Below are positions 36,919 through 45,543 of a DNA stretch of 64,000 bases, piece by piece. Both the position numbers and the translations under genes were made by a program. Numbering within the stretch: the first letter of the stretch is position 1; each line of letters opens with the position of its first letter. Below the pieces are notes generated by a model. The model made no database searches, was not told the DNA's origin, and was given only the letters and a program-made list of their open reading frames with translations. Source of the stretch: G965207345 sp965207345 (GTDB lineage Bacteria; Pseudomonadota; Gammaproteobacteria; PS1; Pseudothioglobaceae); contig OZ242280.1 in NCBI GenBank assembly GCA_965207345.1, forward strand, positions 868,001 through 932,000. Direction: 5' to 3'.

Positions 36919-38432
36919 TGCTAAATGAAGTAATGGTAACTCTAAACTTAGCTATCAGCGAACAAGAGAGGGATTTACAAGCAACTTCTATTGCCCATTT
37001 CGTTGAGGTTATCACAGCAAAAAGTGCAGATATTATCACCTCAAGAATGAAAAAAGCCAGTAATAACAAAGGTGAAGCTGAGATTTTAGCAACTATCAAT
37101 GGCAACAAAATGCACATCACAAAAGAAAATATTGCTAGGGCAGTAGAAAATGATATGCCAGGACTTGATATTATTGATTCTCTGTGTGGCTTTTCTACTA
37201 TGCAAGATGGTGCAGATGTAGCTTGTAATCCTTCTTGGAAGAGTGTTTTAGCTAAAAGTAGTTTTGCCTACACTGATAGTAGTAGTGCTGATACTAACTT
37301 TGCCCTGTGGGGAGAAGGCGATGTTGGTGGCTTCTCTGCTAAGCTAAAAGATGGTGGCTCTTATGATGGTGATTACAATGCTATCCATTTAGGTTTAGAT
37401 TATAAAAATAGCAGTAGTCTAAAAGGTGTGATGTTATCTATTATAGATAGTGAGATTGACTATAAACTAAAAGGTGAGGATGATAAATCCACCCTAGATA
37501 TTGATACTAAGAATATCAGCCCGTATATACAATGGAATAAAGGAGATGGTGTTAACCTTTGGGCTATGTTTGCTCTTGGCAGTGGTGATGTTAAGCTAAG
37601 CGGTAATGATAGAATAGGTAGCAGTGATTTAGAAACAAATGCACTAGCATTAGGTATAGATAATACGCTCAAGCGTAAATCAACAGATGCAGCACTTATA
37701 ACCTTTAAGAGTGACTTCAATTATTCTAGTGCTCAAGTAGATGGAGACGAAGATATAGCAGAACTTGATTCCAAGAACTGGCGCTTGCGTCTAGCACTAG
37801 ATATAGCTTTTGAGAAACTACTTGCTCGTGGTAAATTATCACAACACCTTGAAATTGGTGCACGCGTGGACGGCGGTGATAGACAAGAAACACTAAGCGA
37901 TGATAGTATTGGTAGCGGTGTAGAACTTACTATTGGTGCAAAATATAGTGGCAATAATGGCACAAAAGTAGAACTCTTTGCTAAGAACTTAATTGCACAT
38001 AGTAACGAAGGACAAGAAGAATATAACATCAGCTTAAACCTAAGTCATGCGAGTAATAATGGTCAAAGAGGTTTACAACTCTCCCTACGTCCTATGTGGG
38101 GTAAGAGTATTGATAAAGATACTTGGTCAAGTGAAAACTTACTAAAAGAAACTAATGCTAAAGAGGATAGTGATAATACCAGTGGTAGCTTAAGTTATAA
38201 ACCAGATAGCATTGCCTTTAGAATAGGTTATAACCTACGTCTCACCGGTATTGCTGGTTTGTTTAAGCCTTATAGTGAGTTTAATAGAAGTGATGATAGT
38301 CGCACTAATAAGATTGGTATTGGCTTTATTCCTCTTGCAGAATCTATAGAACTAGAATTGTTTAATAAGCAAAAGAGCAGTGCTAGTGATAAAGAAAATA
38401 TCTGGATGCTTCAGGGTAGGTATGGGTTTTAG
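36918..38432 (+). CDS. Autotransporter-type outer-membrane beta-barrel domain (C-terminal segment of giant protein)
   Basis: A 504-residue segment. Residues 1-110 are a helical linker region (SEQERDLQATSIAHFVEVI), as often found before autotransporter barrels. From about residue 115 the sequence alternates polar and hydrophobic residues in strands (FALWGEGDVGGFSAKL, LRLALDIAFEKLLARG) and ends WMLQGRYGF with the terminal phenylalanine needed for BAM recognition. It starts at an ATG overlapping the upstream TAA by one base. It lacks a signal peptide and an evident Shine-Dalgarno sequence, so as a separate protein it could not reach the outer membrane. Adding one base near 36906 fuses it to the passenger as ESPVATPTVMLNEV. 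It is followed by a bidirectional terminator. Confidence 0.8.
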   Translation: MLNEVMVTLNLAISEQERDLQATSIAHFVEVITAKSADIITSRMKKASNNKGEAEILATINGNKMHITKENIARAVENDMPGLDIIDSLCGFSTMQDGADVACNPSWKSVLAKSSFAYTDSSSADTNFALWGEGDVGGFSAKLKDGGSYDGDYNAIHLGLDYKNSSSLKGVMLSIIDSEIDYKLKGEDDKSTLDIDTKNISPYIQWNKGDGVNLWAMFALGSGDVKLSGNDRIGSSDLETNALALGIDNTLKRKSTDAALITFKSDFNYSSAQVDGDEDIAELDSKNWRLRLALDIAFEKLLARGKLSQHLEIGARVDGGDRQETLSDDSIGSGVELTIGAKYSGNNGTKVELFAKNLIAHSNEGQEEYNISLNLSHASNNGQRGLQLSLRPMWGKSIDKDTWSSENLLKETNAKEDSDNTSGSLSYKPDSIAFRIGYNLRLTGIAGLFKPYSEFNRSDDSRTNKIGIGFIPLAESIELELFNKQKSSASDKENIWMLQGRYGF

Positions 38433-38467
38433 AGTGTGAAATATTTTTTTATTTTTAACTAAAGTTT

Positions 38468-38489
38468 AAAAAAGCTACTAGCTTCTTTT
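38468..38489. terminator. Bidirectional terminator between the giant gene and tRNA-Lys
   Basis: Arms 38468-38475 (AAAAAAGC) and 38481-38488 (GCTTCTTT) pair with one mismatch around the loop TACTA. The plus strand continues with T after the stem, and the minus strand ends the stem in GCTTTTTT, so it can stop the giant-gene transcript and the opposing tRNA transcript. Confidence 0.45.
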
Positions 38490-38516
38490 AGACTTACTCT
38501 TTATTAGTTATATGAG

Positions 38517-38589
38517 TGGGTTGTCAGGGTTTCGAACCCTGGACCAACGGATTAAGAATCCGATGCTCTACCAACTGAGCTAACAACCC
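38517..38589 (-). tRNA. tRNA-Lys (anticodon CTT)
   Basis: On the minus strand a complete cloverleaf is visible: acceptor GGGTTGT/ACAACCC, D arm GCTCAGTTGGTAGAGC, anticodon loop TTCTTAA with anticodon CTT, and T loop TTCGAAC between CAGGG and CCCTG. The discriminator base is A. The CCA end is not encoded (the next bases are CTC), unlike the two other tRNA genes here. Confidence 0.95.
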
Positions 38590-38624
38590 ATAGTTATATT
38601 TTAAATCAGTCAATAAAATATATG

Positions 38625-40433
38625 TTATAAATTGGCTGTGTCTGTTTTAATACCTAACTCTTTTAATTGTTCGCTTTTCATCTCGCTTGGTGCACCTGTG
38701 AGTAGACAAGTGGCAGTTTGTGTTTTAGGAAAAGCAATTACTTCACGAATAGAGGGTGTATTACTTATGAGCATAACGAGTCTATCAATACCAAGAGCAA
38801 TACCACCATGTGGCGGTGCGCCATATTTTAGTGCGTCTAGTAAAAAACCAAATTTATTTTCTGCTTCTTTGCTATCAATACCAAGTAATTTAAAAACTAG
38901 ATTTTGTATCTTACTTTTATGAATACGAAGTGAACCACCACCTATTTCATAACCGTTAATTACTAGATCATATGCTTTAGAGAGAATTGTTAGCGGATTT
39001 TTTTTGCTAAGTTCTTCAAAGGCATCTGTTGCAATATTTGGTGCGGTAAATGGATGGTGTAGAGCCGATAGATTGGATGAGGTGTTTTTTGCTTTGTCAT
39101 TTGCTGTGCTAGGATTTTTCTTTGTATCATTTTTTTCAAACATTGGAAAATCAATAATCCAAACTGGCGCCCAATTGTTTTGATATAAATTTAAATCCCT
39201 AGCAATTTTAGTACGTAAATTACCAAGTGCTTCATTTACAATTTTAATTTTATCCGCTCCAAAAAAAATAATATCTCCAGTTGCTGCTTCTGAGCGTTTG
39301 ACTATTTTACTGATAATATCATTTTTTAAAAATTTTAAAATGGGTGACTGTAGACCTTTATCTGTTAGTTTGATATAGGCAAGCCCTTTTGCACCATAAG
39401 TGCTCACATAGTTTGTATAATTATCAATTTGTTTGCGTGAAAATTGTGCTCCGCCTGTAATATTAAGTGCCACTACGCGAGAGTATTTATCATTTGCTGG
39501 TTTTGCAAAAACTTTAAAATCAGCTGTTTTCATTAAATCACTTATTTCAATAAATTTAAGCGCGATACGCAAATCAGGTTTATCTGTGCCATAGTCGCGC
39601 ATTGCTGTGTCATAACTAAGGCGTTTAAAAACTTTTGGTAAATTAACATTCTTTGTTTTTTTAAACAACATACGCAGCATTTTCTCTGTGAGCGACATAA
39701 TATCTTTTTCGGTAATAAAAGACATTTCTATATCTAGCTGTGTAAATTCAGGTTGTCTATCGGCACGTAAATCTTCATCTCTAAAACACTTAACAATTTG
39801 ATAATATTTTTCAAAACCAGACATCATTAAAAGTTGTTTAAAGATTTGTGGTGATTGTGGAAGCGCAAAGAAATTCCCTGCATGCGTACGTGAGGGTACT
39901 AGATAATCTCTTGCGCCTTCAGGGGTTGCTTTGGTTAAAAATGGTGTTTCAATGTCAATAAAATTATACATATCCATAAAATAGCGTATTAGATGTGTAA
40001 TTTTAGAACGCAGACGTAAATTTTTTTGCATTACGGTGCGGCGTAAGTCTAGGTAGCGGTATCTTAGGCGCACCTCTTCAGAAATCTCTTTAGCATCCAG
40101 TTGAAATGGCATTGGTTTGGCGGTATTTAAAACATCAATATGGTTTACTAATATTTCCAGGGCACCTGTTGCAAGTTTAGGGTTGATAAGTTTTTTCTCT
40201 CTCTCTTTGACTACGCCTGTTAATTGCAACACAAACTCATAGCGTACACGTTCAGCACATTTGAATGCGCGTGCATTATCTGGATTTACGACAATTTGCA
40301 CAATACCGCTAAAGTCACGCATATCTAGAAAAATAACACCTCCATGATCTCGGCGACGATTGACCCAGCCTGCTAGAGTAACAGATTGATTAATGTGTTT
40401 TTTTGTTAATTCTCCGCAGTTGTGCGTTCTCAT
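38625..40433 (-). CDS. aspS: Aspartyl-tRNA synthetase
   Basis: Class II synthetase that charges tRNA-Asp, and possibly tRNA-Asn as well. The 602-residue protein is bacterial type: N-terminal OB-fold anticodon domain (VTLAGWVNRRRDHGGVIFLDMRD), motif 2 (FRDEDLRADRQPEFTQLDIE), the inserted GAD domain in the middle, and motif 3 (GGIALGIDRLVMLI). It is slightly longer than the E. coli enzyme because of a lysine/asparagine-rich insertion near NDTKKNPSTANDKAKN. GatCAB is also encoded in the window, so a non-discriminating AspRS making Asp-tRNA-Asn is possible, but I cannot tell from sequence. It lies just after the DUF502 gene on the same strand, a common gammaproteobacterial pair. Confidence 0.97.
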   Translation of the reverse strand: MRTHNCGELTKKHINQSVTLAGWVNRRRDHGGVIFLDMRDFSGIVQIVVNPDNARAFKCAERVRYEFVLQLTGVVKEREKKLINPKLATGALEILVNHIDVLNTAKPMPFQLDAKEISEEVRLRYRYLDLRRTVMQKNLRLRSKITHLIRYFMDMYNFIDIETPFLTKATPEGARDYLVPSRTHAGNFFALPQSPQIFKQLLMMSGFEKYYQIVKCFRDEDLRADRQPEFTQLDIEMSFITEKDIMSLTEKMLRMLFKKTKNVNLPKVFKRLSYDTAMRDYGTDKPDLRIALKFIEISDLMKTADFKVFAKPANDKYSRVVALNITGGAQFSRKQIDNYTNYVSTYGAKGLAYIKLTDKGLQSPILKFLKNDIISKIVKRSEAATGDIIFFGADKIKIVNEALGNLRTKIARDLNLYQNNWAPVWIIDFPMFEKNDTKKNPSTANDKAKNTSSNLSALHHPFTAPNIATDAFEELSKKNPLTILSKAYDLVINGYEIGGGSLRIHKSKIQNLVFKLLGIDSKEAENKFGFLLDALKYGAPPHGGIALGIDRLVMLISNTPSIREVIAFPKTQTATCLLTGAPSEMKSEQLKELGIKTDTANL

Positions 40434-40447
40434 CTGTGTATTTGATT

Positions 40448-41119
40448 TTATTTAAGATTCTTCTTTTTAAGAATTTTTGTGATTTTTTTTATAATTTTCT
40501 TTTTTCTAGGTTTTGTGCTTATTTCTTGAGATTCTTTAGGTGTTACAATGCCGCCAGAAATAATAAGTTTGAGTGCATCATCAACACTCATATTCAGTTC
40601 GGAAACATCTTCTTTGGGTAGCATAATAAAAAAACCAGAAGTTGGGTTTGGTGTTGTTGGTACATAAACATTGATAATTTTCTGCCCAATAATTTTTTCC
40701 GCCTCACCATGATAATTGCCTGTTTGAAAAGCAACTGTCCACAAACCTTTTCTAGGATATTCTATTAGCAAAACTTTTTTAAAACTATCGCTTGAAGAAG
40801 TAAGAACAGTATCTGATATTTGCTTGATGGCATTGTAAATATTTCTAAAGCCAGGAATTTTATTTAGAAGACGTTCCCAAACCTCAAACAACCTTTTTCC
40901 GATAAAATTAGTAACCAAAACACCAGTTAAAAAAATTACAATGATGATGAGTAAAATACCAGAGCCTGGTATATTAATACCTAGTAATTGCGATGGTTTG
41001 TAAGCTTGTGGTATTAAGTTGTCTGTCATGTTAATAAAAAAATTAACCAGCAGTATAGTTAGACCGAGCGGCAACCAAACCAGTAAACCAGAAATAAAGT
41101 AATTGCGTAATTTTTTCAA
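40448..41119 (-). CDS. DUF502 family inner-membrane protein
   Basis: A 223-residue protein with two membrane segments (about residues 8-31 and 54-72) and a cytoplasmic or periplasmic beta-rich region containing IPGFRNIYNAIKQISDTVL, VLLIEYPRKGLWTVAF and VYVPTTPNPTSGFFIMLP, the signatures of DUF502. No molecular function is established for the family. The C-terminal 30 residues are almost all lysine, isoleucine and arginine. The gene stands directly upstream of aspS (14-base gap) as in many gammaproteobacteria, so the two are probably one transcript. Confidence 0.88.
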   Translation of the reverse strand: MKKLRNYFISGLLVWLPLGLTILLVNFFINMTDNLIPQAYKPSQLLGINIPGSGILLIIIVIFLTGVLVTNFIGKRLFEVWERLLNKIPGFRNIYNAIKQISDTVLTSSSDSFKKVLLIEYPRKGLWTVAFQTGNYHGEAEKIIGQKIINVYVPTTPNPTSGFFIMLPKEDVSELNMSVDDALKLIISGGIVTPKESQEISTKPRKKKIIKKITKILKKKNLK

Positions 41120-41301
41120 AATGAATCAGACACTAAAAATGTGGCAATTTTATCATAAACCTAGCAAAAAATTAATAAGAGAAATAAGGATGTAGTATTA
41201 GGAATTTTTATAGATGGTATATTTTATTAATTTTGTGTGTGATGTTTTGTTGTTATATTTATTTTTAGTTTTTAGATTTTGATGTGTTTTTTAGTATTGT
41301 C

Positions 41302-41310
41302 TGGTATGAT
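41302..41310 (+). promoter_or_regulatory. Extended -10-like element before the dsrS-like gene
   Basis: TGGTATGAT (TGn plus TATGAT) lies 31 bases upstream of the GTG at 41341. If used, it excludes the further-upstream GTG at 41284 as start. No good -35 is visible. Confidence 0.3.
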
Positions 41311-41340
41311 TTATTATTTTCTTATTCAAGTAATTTGTTT

Positions 41341-42390
41341 GTGCTCACTCCTGAAGATACTCTGCGTTTAAATGCTTTAATGACTTTGTCGTGTGCCATT
41401 CGTATTGATGAATATAAAATGAGTGTTTTTGGGTTAACTGCGCCGGGTGAAGAAAAAAAGGTGTGCCTTAATCCAAGTGGTGATGAGCGTAAATATTTAG
41501 AAGCAGTACATGATTTACTGGTTTCTAAAGTACTTGGTACAATGGGCGGTTATCCTGCCTATTTGAAGCGTTGGTCGCGTATGGGCGATGTGTCGCTACA
41601 AAATCTAGCATCTCTTTTGAAATTAGGCAACATTGAAGCGGTTATTGCGGTTGCAAACGCTAAAAAATTATCTTATGATATTTTGCCTTTGGTTTGGTGG
41701 TGTGCATTTAACACCGATAAGCAAGCAGAAATTGCGCGTTATTTACTGAGTAGAAAAGAAGTAGTAGCACATGATATTGGCAAAGAAATTGCGCGTTATT
41801 TACTTGATTTTTTGCCGTTTATTCAAAATACAGTGGAGCTCATGGATAGTGTTAATTTACTTTTGCAAAATAGCCTTATTAGTGAAGAAGCTAAAATAAA
41901 ATTATGGCGACAAGGACAGCGCAAACCTGTTTTTTTAATAGGTTTTTTAGAACGTTTAGCGTATCAGCTTCCAAAAACAGATATAGCACATTTAAAGTCT
42001 CAAGAGCAAGGCATATTGTATTTAGAAAAAATTAATAGTCCTGAAGGACAAATATTTTTAAATGTTTGTGGTGTTGTGCTTAAAAAAATAAATCAAGAGT
42101 ATGTGCTCTATCGTTTATTAGAGGCACTTGGCAAATATTGTGCACATACACTAATACGAAAAATGGATACATTATCAAAAATAGAGGCACAAATTGATAC
42201 TGCTATGTCAGAGCTTTCGCCAAATGTTTATCTGGAAAAAGTGCGTGCGCGTCTTTTTCTTGCAGGTATAAGTGAGCACTTGGTTATTCAATCTATTGCT
42301 CGCTATGGACTTATGGGTTCAACTATTCGTAAAAAATTAGCGCATATTCTTTTGCCTGTGCAAAATGCGCTTGACACTTTGTTACAATAA
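41341..42390 (+). CDS. dsrS: DsrS-like sulfur-oxidation protein
   Basis: About 349 residues from the GTG at 41341; a GTG at 41284 would add 19 residues of unconserved hydrophobic sequence. The pattern LTPEDTLRLN, AIRIDEYKMSVFGLTAPGE, VLGTMGGYPAYLKRWSRMG, WWCAFNTDKQAEIARYLL and a long helical C terminus matches my recollection of DsrS, a cytoplasmic protein of reverse dissimilatory sulfite reductase clusters in sulfur-oxidising bacteria. No cofactor motif is visible and its biochemical role is not established. The rest of a dsr cluster is not in the window. Upstream is the divergent DUF502 gene and downstream, in the same direction, moeA. The family call is from memory of sequence pattern only. 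Confidence 0.65.
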   Translation: MLTPEDTLRLNALMTLSCAIRIDEYKMSVFGLTAPGEEKKVCLNPSGDERKYLEAVHDLLVSKVLGTMGGYPAYLKRWSRMGDVSLQNLASLLKLGNIEAVIAVANAKKLSYDILPLVWWCAFNTDKQAEIARYLLSRKEVVAHDIGKEIARYLLDFLPFIQNTVELMDSVNLLLQNSLISEEAKIKLWRQGQRKPVFLIGFLERLAYQLPKTDIAHLKSQEQGILYLEKINSPEGQIFLNVCGVVLKKINQEYVLYRLLEALGKYCAHTLIRKMDTLSKIEAQIDTAMSELSPNVYLEKVRARLFLAGISEHLVIQSIARYGLMGSTIRKKLAHILLPVQNALDTLLQ

Positions 42391-42445
42391 ACTTTTAAGA
42401 TATTTTTTATTCTGATGTTTTTAATTTTAAAATTTAACAGAAATT

Positions 42446-43681
42446 ATGAGTAATTTTTCTCATACTGAAGAATCATTACACTCTGTTGAAGAAGTAATGC
42501 AGTTATTACTTTCTTATGGTGCACTTAATAATAACACAGAGTATATTAAATTAAAAAATGTGCTTGGGCGTGTGTTAGCAAAAGATGTTGTTTCAAGTGT
42601 AAATATTCCGCCTTATAATAATTCAGCAGTGGATGGCTACGCTTTAAATAGCAAAGATTTTGAAAATCAAGTGCAATATGAAAATCAGCTATTTAAAATA
42701 AGTGGACGTATTGTTGCAGGGGAAGTTGGTAATCAGCTCACAAAGCGTAGTGCTATGCGTATTTTTACGGGTGCTTTTATTCCTAAGGGCGCAGACTCAG
42801 TAGTCATGCAAGAAGATTGCATTGAAAAAGATGGCTTGGTGCAAATTCTAACAAAGCCTCAAGCAGGCGTATGTATTAGAAAACAAGGTGAAGATGTTAA
42901 AATCGGTGCAACCATCTTAACAAAAGGCAGGTGTTTGCGTGCGCAAGAGATTGGTTTGCTAGCTTCTGTTGGTATGCATGAAGTGTGCGTTTATGTGCCA
43001 CTTAAAGTGGTTATTTTAACAACAGGAAGTGAAATTACTGAACCAGGCACGGCGCTTAACTTAGGGCAAATTTATAATACTAATCGTTATACTTTACTTG
43101 GACTGCTTTCTGATATGGCAGTAGATGTCTTAGATTTTGCTGTGGTGGGCGATACGCTTGAAAAGACTAAAGATACACTAAAAAAAGCAGCAGAAAAGGC
43201 GGATATCATTATCAGCACAGGTGGCGTTTCTGTTGGTGAAGAAGATTATGTGAGAACAGCCCTTAATGAACTTGGTGAGATTACTATGTGGCGTGTGCGT
43301 ATGAAGCCAGGTAAACCTTTTGTTTTTGGATGTATTAATCAAACCTTTTTTTTAGGACTTCCGGGTAATCCTGTTTCTGTTTTTGTGGTATTTAATTTAT
43401 TTGTGCGTCCATTTTTAATGCAGTGTGCAGGGCAGAAAAATTATCAGTTACAAAGCTATTTGGTCAAAGCAGATTTTAATTGGCAGCAAAAAAACACTCG
43501 GCGTGAATATGTGCGCGTGCGCGTGCGCGACCACAAGGCGTCGCTCTATGATAATCAAAGCTCAGGCGTTTTGAGCTCAACAACTTGGGCAGATGGTTTA
43601 GTTTGTGTCTTGGAAGATAGCACAGTGAGCAAAGGAGATATGGTAGTTTATTTACCATTTAGTCAATGGGGAAGGTCGTGA
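42446..43681 (+). CDS. moeA: Molybdopterin molybdenumtransferase
   Basis: MoeA inserts molybdate into adenylylated molybdopterin, the last common step of molybdenum cofactor synthesis. The 411-residue protein has NIPPYNNSAVDGYAL near the N terminus, RIFTGAFIPKGADSVVMQED, ILTTGSEI, the GGVSVGEEDYV loop and PGKPFVFG followed by FLGLPGNPVSVFVVF, all MoeA signatures. It overlaps moaC, so the two Moco genes are translationally coupled. Possible users in a sulfur oxidiser include sulfite dehydrogenases or nitrate reductase, none of which is in this window. Confidence 0.96.
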   Translation: MSNFSHTEESLHSVEEVMQLLLSYGALNNNTEYIKLKNVLGRVLAKDVVSSVNIPPYNNSAVDGYALNSKDFENQVQYENQLFKISGRIVAGEVGNQLTKRSAMRIFTGAFIPKGADSVVMQEDCIEKDGLVQILTKPQAGVCIRKQGEDVKIGATILTKGRCLRAQEIGLLASVGMHEVCVYVPLKVVILTTGSEITEPGTALNLGQIYNTNRYTLLGLLSDMAVDVLDFAVVGDTLEKTKDTLKKAAEKADIIISTGGVSVGEEDYVRTALNELGEITMWRVRMKPGKPFVFGCINQTFFLGLPGNPVSVFVVFNLFVRPFLMQCAGQKNYQLQSYLVKADFNWQQKNTRREYVRVRVRDHKASLYDNQSSGVLSSTTWADGLVCVLEDSTVSKGDMVVYLPFSQWGRS

Positions 43682-44142
43682 AATTTACGCATTTAGATGA
43701 AAGTGGTAGCGTAAAAATGGTTGATGTTTCTGGTAAAAATATCACTAGACGTGTGGCAGTTGCAAGGAGTTTTATTCAAATGAAAGCAAGTGTTTTAGAG
43801 AGTATTAAATCTGGAGATAATAAGAAAGGTAATGTGTTTGCTGTTGCGCGTGTTGCTGGTATTATGGCAGCTAAAAAAACCTCAGATTTAATTCCAATGT
43901 GCCACCCGCTTGCGCTTACTTCAGTGGCAATTGATTTGTGCATTAATTATGAAAAGCTGGGTGTTGATATTACTGCTACTTGCAGGACGAATGATAAAAC
44001 AGGTGTGGAGATGGAAGCACTTACTGCTGTTTCAGTAAGCGCACTTACGCTTTATGATATGTGTAAAGCCTTAGATAAAACTATGGTTATTGAAAAAACT
44101 GAGCTTATTTCAAAATCAGGTGGTAAATCAGATTATTACTAA
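43678..44142 (+). CDS. moaC: Cyclic pyranopterin monophosphate synthase
   Basis: MoaC converts the MoaA product into cyclic pyranopterin monophosphate in molybdenum cofactor synthesis. The conserved HLDESGSVKMVDVSGK start, IPMCHPLALT and GVEMEALTAVSVSALTLYDMCKA are all present, and the end KSGGKSDYY matches the family. I chose the GTG at 43678, which overlaps the moeA stop as GTGA and gives the usual N terminus; the purine-rich GGGGAAGG just upstream is a likely ribosome-binding site. An ATG at 43666 would add four residues and is the alternative. Confidence 0.93.
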   Translation: MKFTHLDESGSVKMVDVSGKNITRRVAVARSFIQMKASVLESIKSGDNKKGNVFAVARVAGIMAAKKTSDLIPMCHPLALTSVAIDLCINYEKLGVDITATCRTNDKTGVEMEALTAVSVSALTLYDMCKALDKTMVIEKTELISKSGGKSDYY

Positions 44143-44182
44143 AAAAACTAACCTGAGAAAAAATAGTGAAAATCAACAGAAA

Positions 44183-45490
44183 ATGACACAAAATAGTAAA
44201 GTAAGTCTAGCAAATGTTTATAAGCATAGACGTCAAACTTTAATAAAAAAAATGCCCCAAAACAGTGCGATTATTTTAGCAACTAATAGCGAAAAAATTC
44301 GTAGTAACGATGTTTATTACCCATTTCGCGCACACAGCGATTTTTTGTATTTGACAGGTTTTGATGAACCGGGCGCAGTGTTGTTTTTATGTGCACATCA
44401 TTTTATTCTTTTTGTGCATGAGCGGGATAAGGAAAGCCTAATTTGGGATGGTGGATACCTTGGTACAAAAGGTGCAGTAAAAGAATTGGGTGCAGATATG
44501 TCTTATAGCTTAGATGAATTTGGTGTTAAGCTCGTGGAATTATTGATTGGTATAGAGAATATTGGCTATGATTTTGGCGCTGAGCAAGAGATAGATAAAA
44601 TTATTATTCAGTCAGTTAAGAAAATTAGTCATAATCGTCATGGCTTGATTGCGCCGACTTGTTATAGCTCTTTACATCCACATTTGCATGAGATGCGTTT
44701 GATTAAAGATAGTTTTGAAACTAATTTTATGCGAAAAGCAATTGAAATAAGCGTTCGCGCGCACATAGAGGCGATACAAAAAACTAGGGAAGGATTATTT
44801 GAATATGAAATTGCTAGTATTTTTGATAACACATTTCGCTACCATAATGCTTTGCATGCTTATCCTGCGATTGTAGCGAGCGGTAAAAATGCACTGACAC
44901 TACACTATATTAAAAATAATGCCAAACTTAAAAGAGGTGATTTACTTCTCATTGATGCTGGTGCTGAAGTTTCTGGTTATGTTGCGGATATTACGCGTAC
45001 TTTTCCAATTAATATGCGTTTTAGTTCTGAACAAAAAGCAATTTATAGCATTGTGTTAGCAGCGCAGAAGGCAGCAATTAAGGCAATTGAAGTAGGTAAG
45101 CCTATTGGTAACATGCACAAAGCAGCAACTCAGGTCATAAGCGAAGGTTTGCAAGATTTATTGCTTCTTAAAAAAAATACTGCAGATAATAATTTAGAAC
45201 AATTTTTTATGCACGCAACAGGGCACTTCCTTGGGCTTGATGTTCATGACGTTGGTGCTTATAAAATTGCTGGTAAAATGCGCGCTTTTAAAGAAAATAT
45301 GGTTACTACTGTTGAGCCTGGAATTTATATTCGCCCCCACAAGAATATTGCAAAAAAGTGGTGGAATATTGCTATTCGTATTGAAGATGATGTGCTTGTT
45401 AGAAAAGACAAAGCAGAAATACTTAGCGAAAAATTGCCAAGAGAAATTAAAGATATTGAAGAACTTAGGTCGTATACTTCCATAAAATAA
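44183..45490 (+). CDS. pepP: Xaa-Pro aminopeptidase (proline aminopeptidase P II)
   Basis: Metallopeptidase of family M24B that removes N-terminal residues next to proline. From the ATG at 44183 it has 435 residues, close to E. coli PepP; a frame extension back to 44090 overlaps moaC and is not conserved. All five dinuclear-metal ligands are visible: D258 (LLIDAGAE), D269 (YVADITRTF), H348 (ATGHFLGLDVHD), E378 (TTVEPGIYI) and E401 (IRIEDDVLV). The N-terminal domain has DVYYPFRAHSDFLYLTGFDEP. It follows moaC by 40 bases on the same strand. Confidence 0.94.
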   Translation: MTQNSKVSLANVYKHRRQTLIKKMPQNSAIILATNSEKIRSNDVYYPFRAHSDFLYLTGFDEPGAVLFLCAHHFILFVHERDKESLIWDGGYLGTKGAVKELGADMSYSLDEFGVKLVELLIGIENIGYDFGAEQEIDKIIIQSVKKISHNRHGLIAPTCYSSLHPHLHEMRLIKDSFETNFMRKAIEISVRAHIEAIQKTREGLFEYEIASIFDNTFRYHNALHAYPAIVASGKNALTLHYIKNNAKLKRGDLLLIDAGAEVSGYVADITRTFPINMRFSSEQKAIYSIVLAAQKAAIKAIEVGKPIGNMHKAATQVISEGLQDLLLLKKNTADNNLEQFFMHATGHFLGLDVHDVGAYKIAGKMRAFKENMVTTVEPGIYIRPHKNIAKKWWNIAIRIEDDVLVRKDKAEILSEKLPREIKDIEELRSYTSIK

Positions 45491-45543
45491 ATATTTAATT
45501 AATAAGGTATTTTTTAAAATATCAGATAATAAGTATTATAAGA

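Larger units (their letters stand above)
17032..38432 (+). other. Giant autotransporter adhesin locus, one ancestral gene in five frame segments
   Basis: The five consecutive open segments described below form one protein plan: signal peptide, 6.6 thousand residues of tandem surface domains, and a C-terminal outer-membrane beta-barrel. The frame changes at about 26347 (+1), 27666 (+1), 27777 (+2), 29547 (-1) and 36906 (-1). The first four are located by comparing each site with an intact paralogous copy in the same gene. Undoing all five gives 21,399 bases, that is 7,133 codons including the stop. Only the first segment has a signal peptide and only the last has the barrel, so neither end would work alone. 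Whether the indels are real or consensus errors cannot be decided here. Confidence 0.8.

Noticed and set aside
36895..36925. Programmed -1 ribosomal frameshift joining passenger and barrel
   Set aside because: There is no X-XXY-YYZ slippery heptamer at the junction and no obvious downstream structure; a one-base deletion explains the reading better.
44090..44182. A longer N terminus for pepP
   Set aside because: It would overlap moaC by 53 bases and add 31 residues with no counterpart in PepP; the ATG at 44183 gives the usual length.
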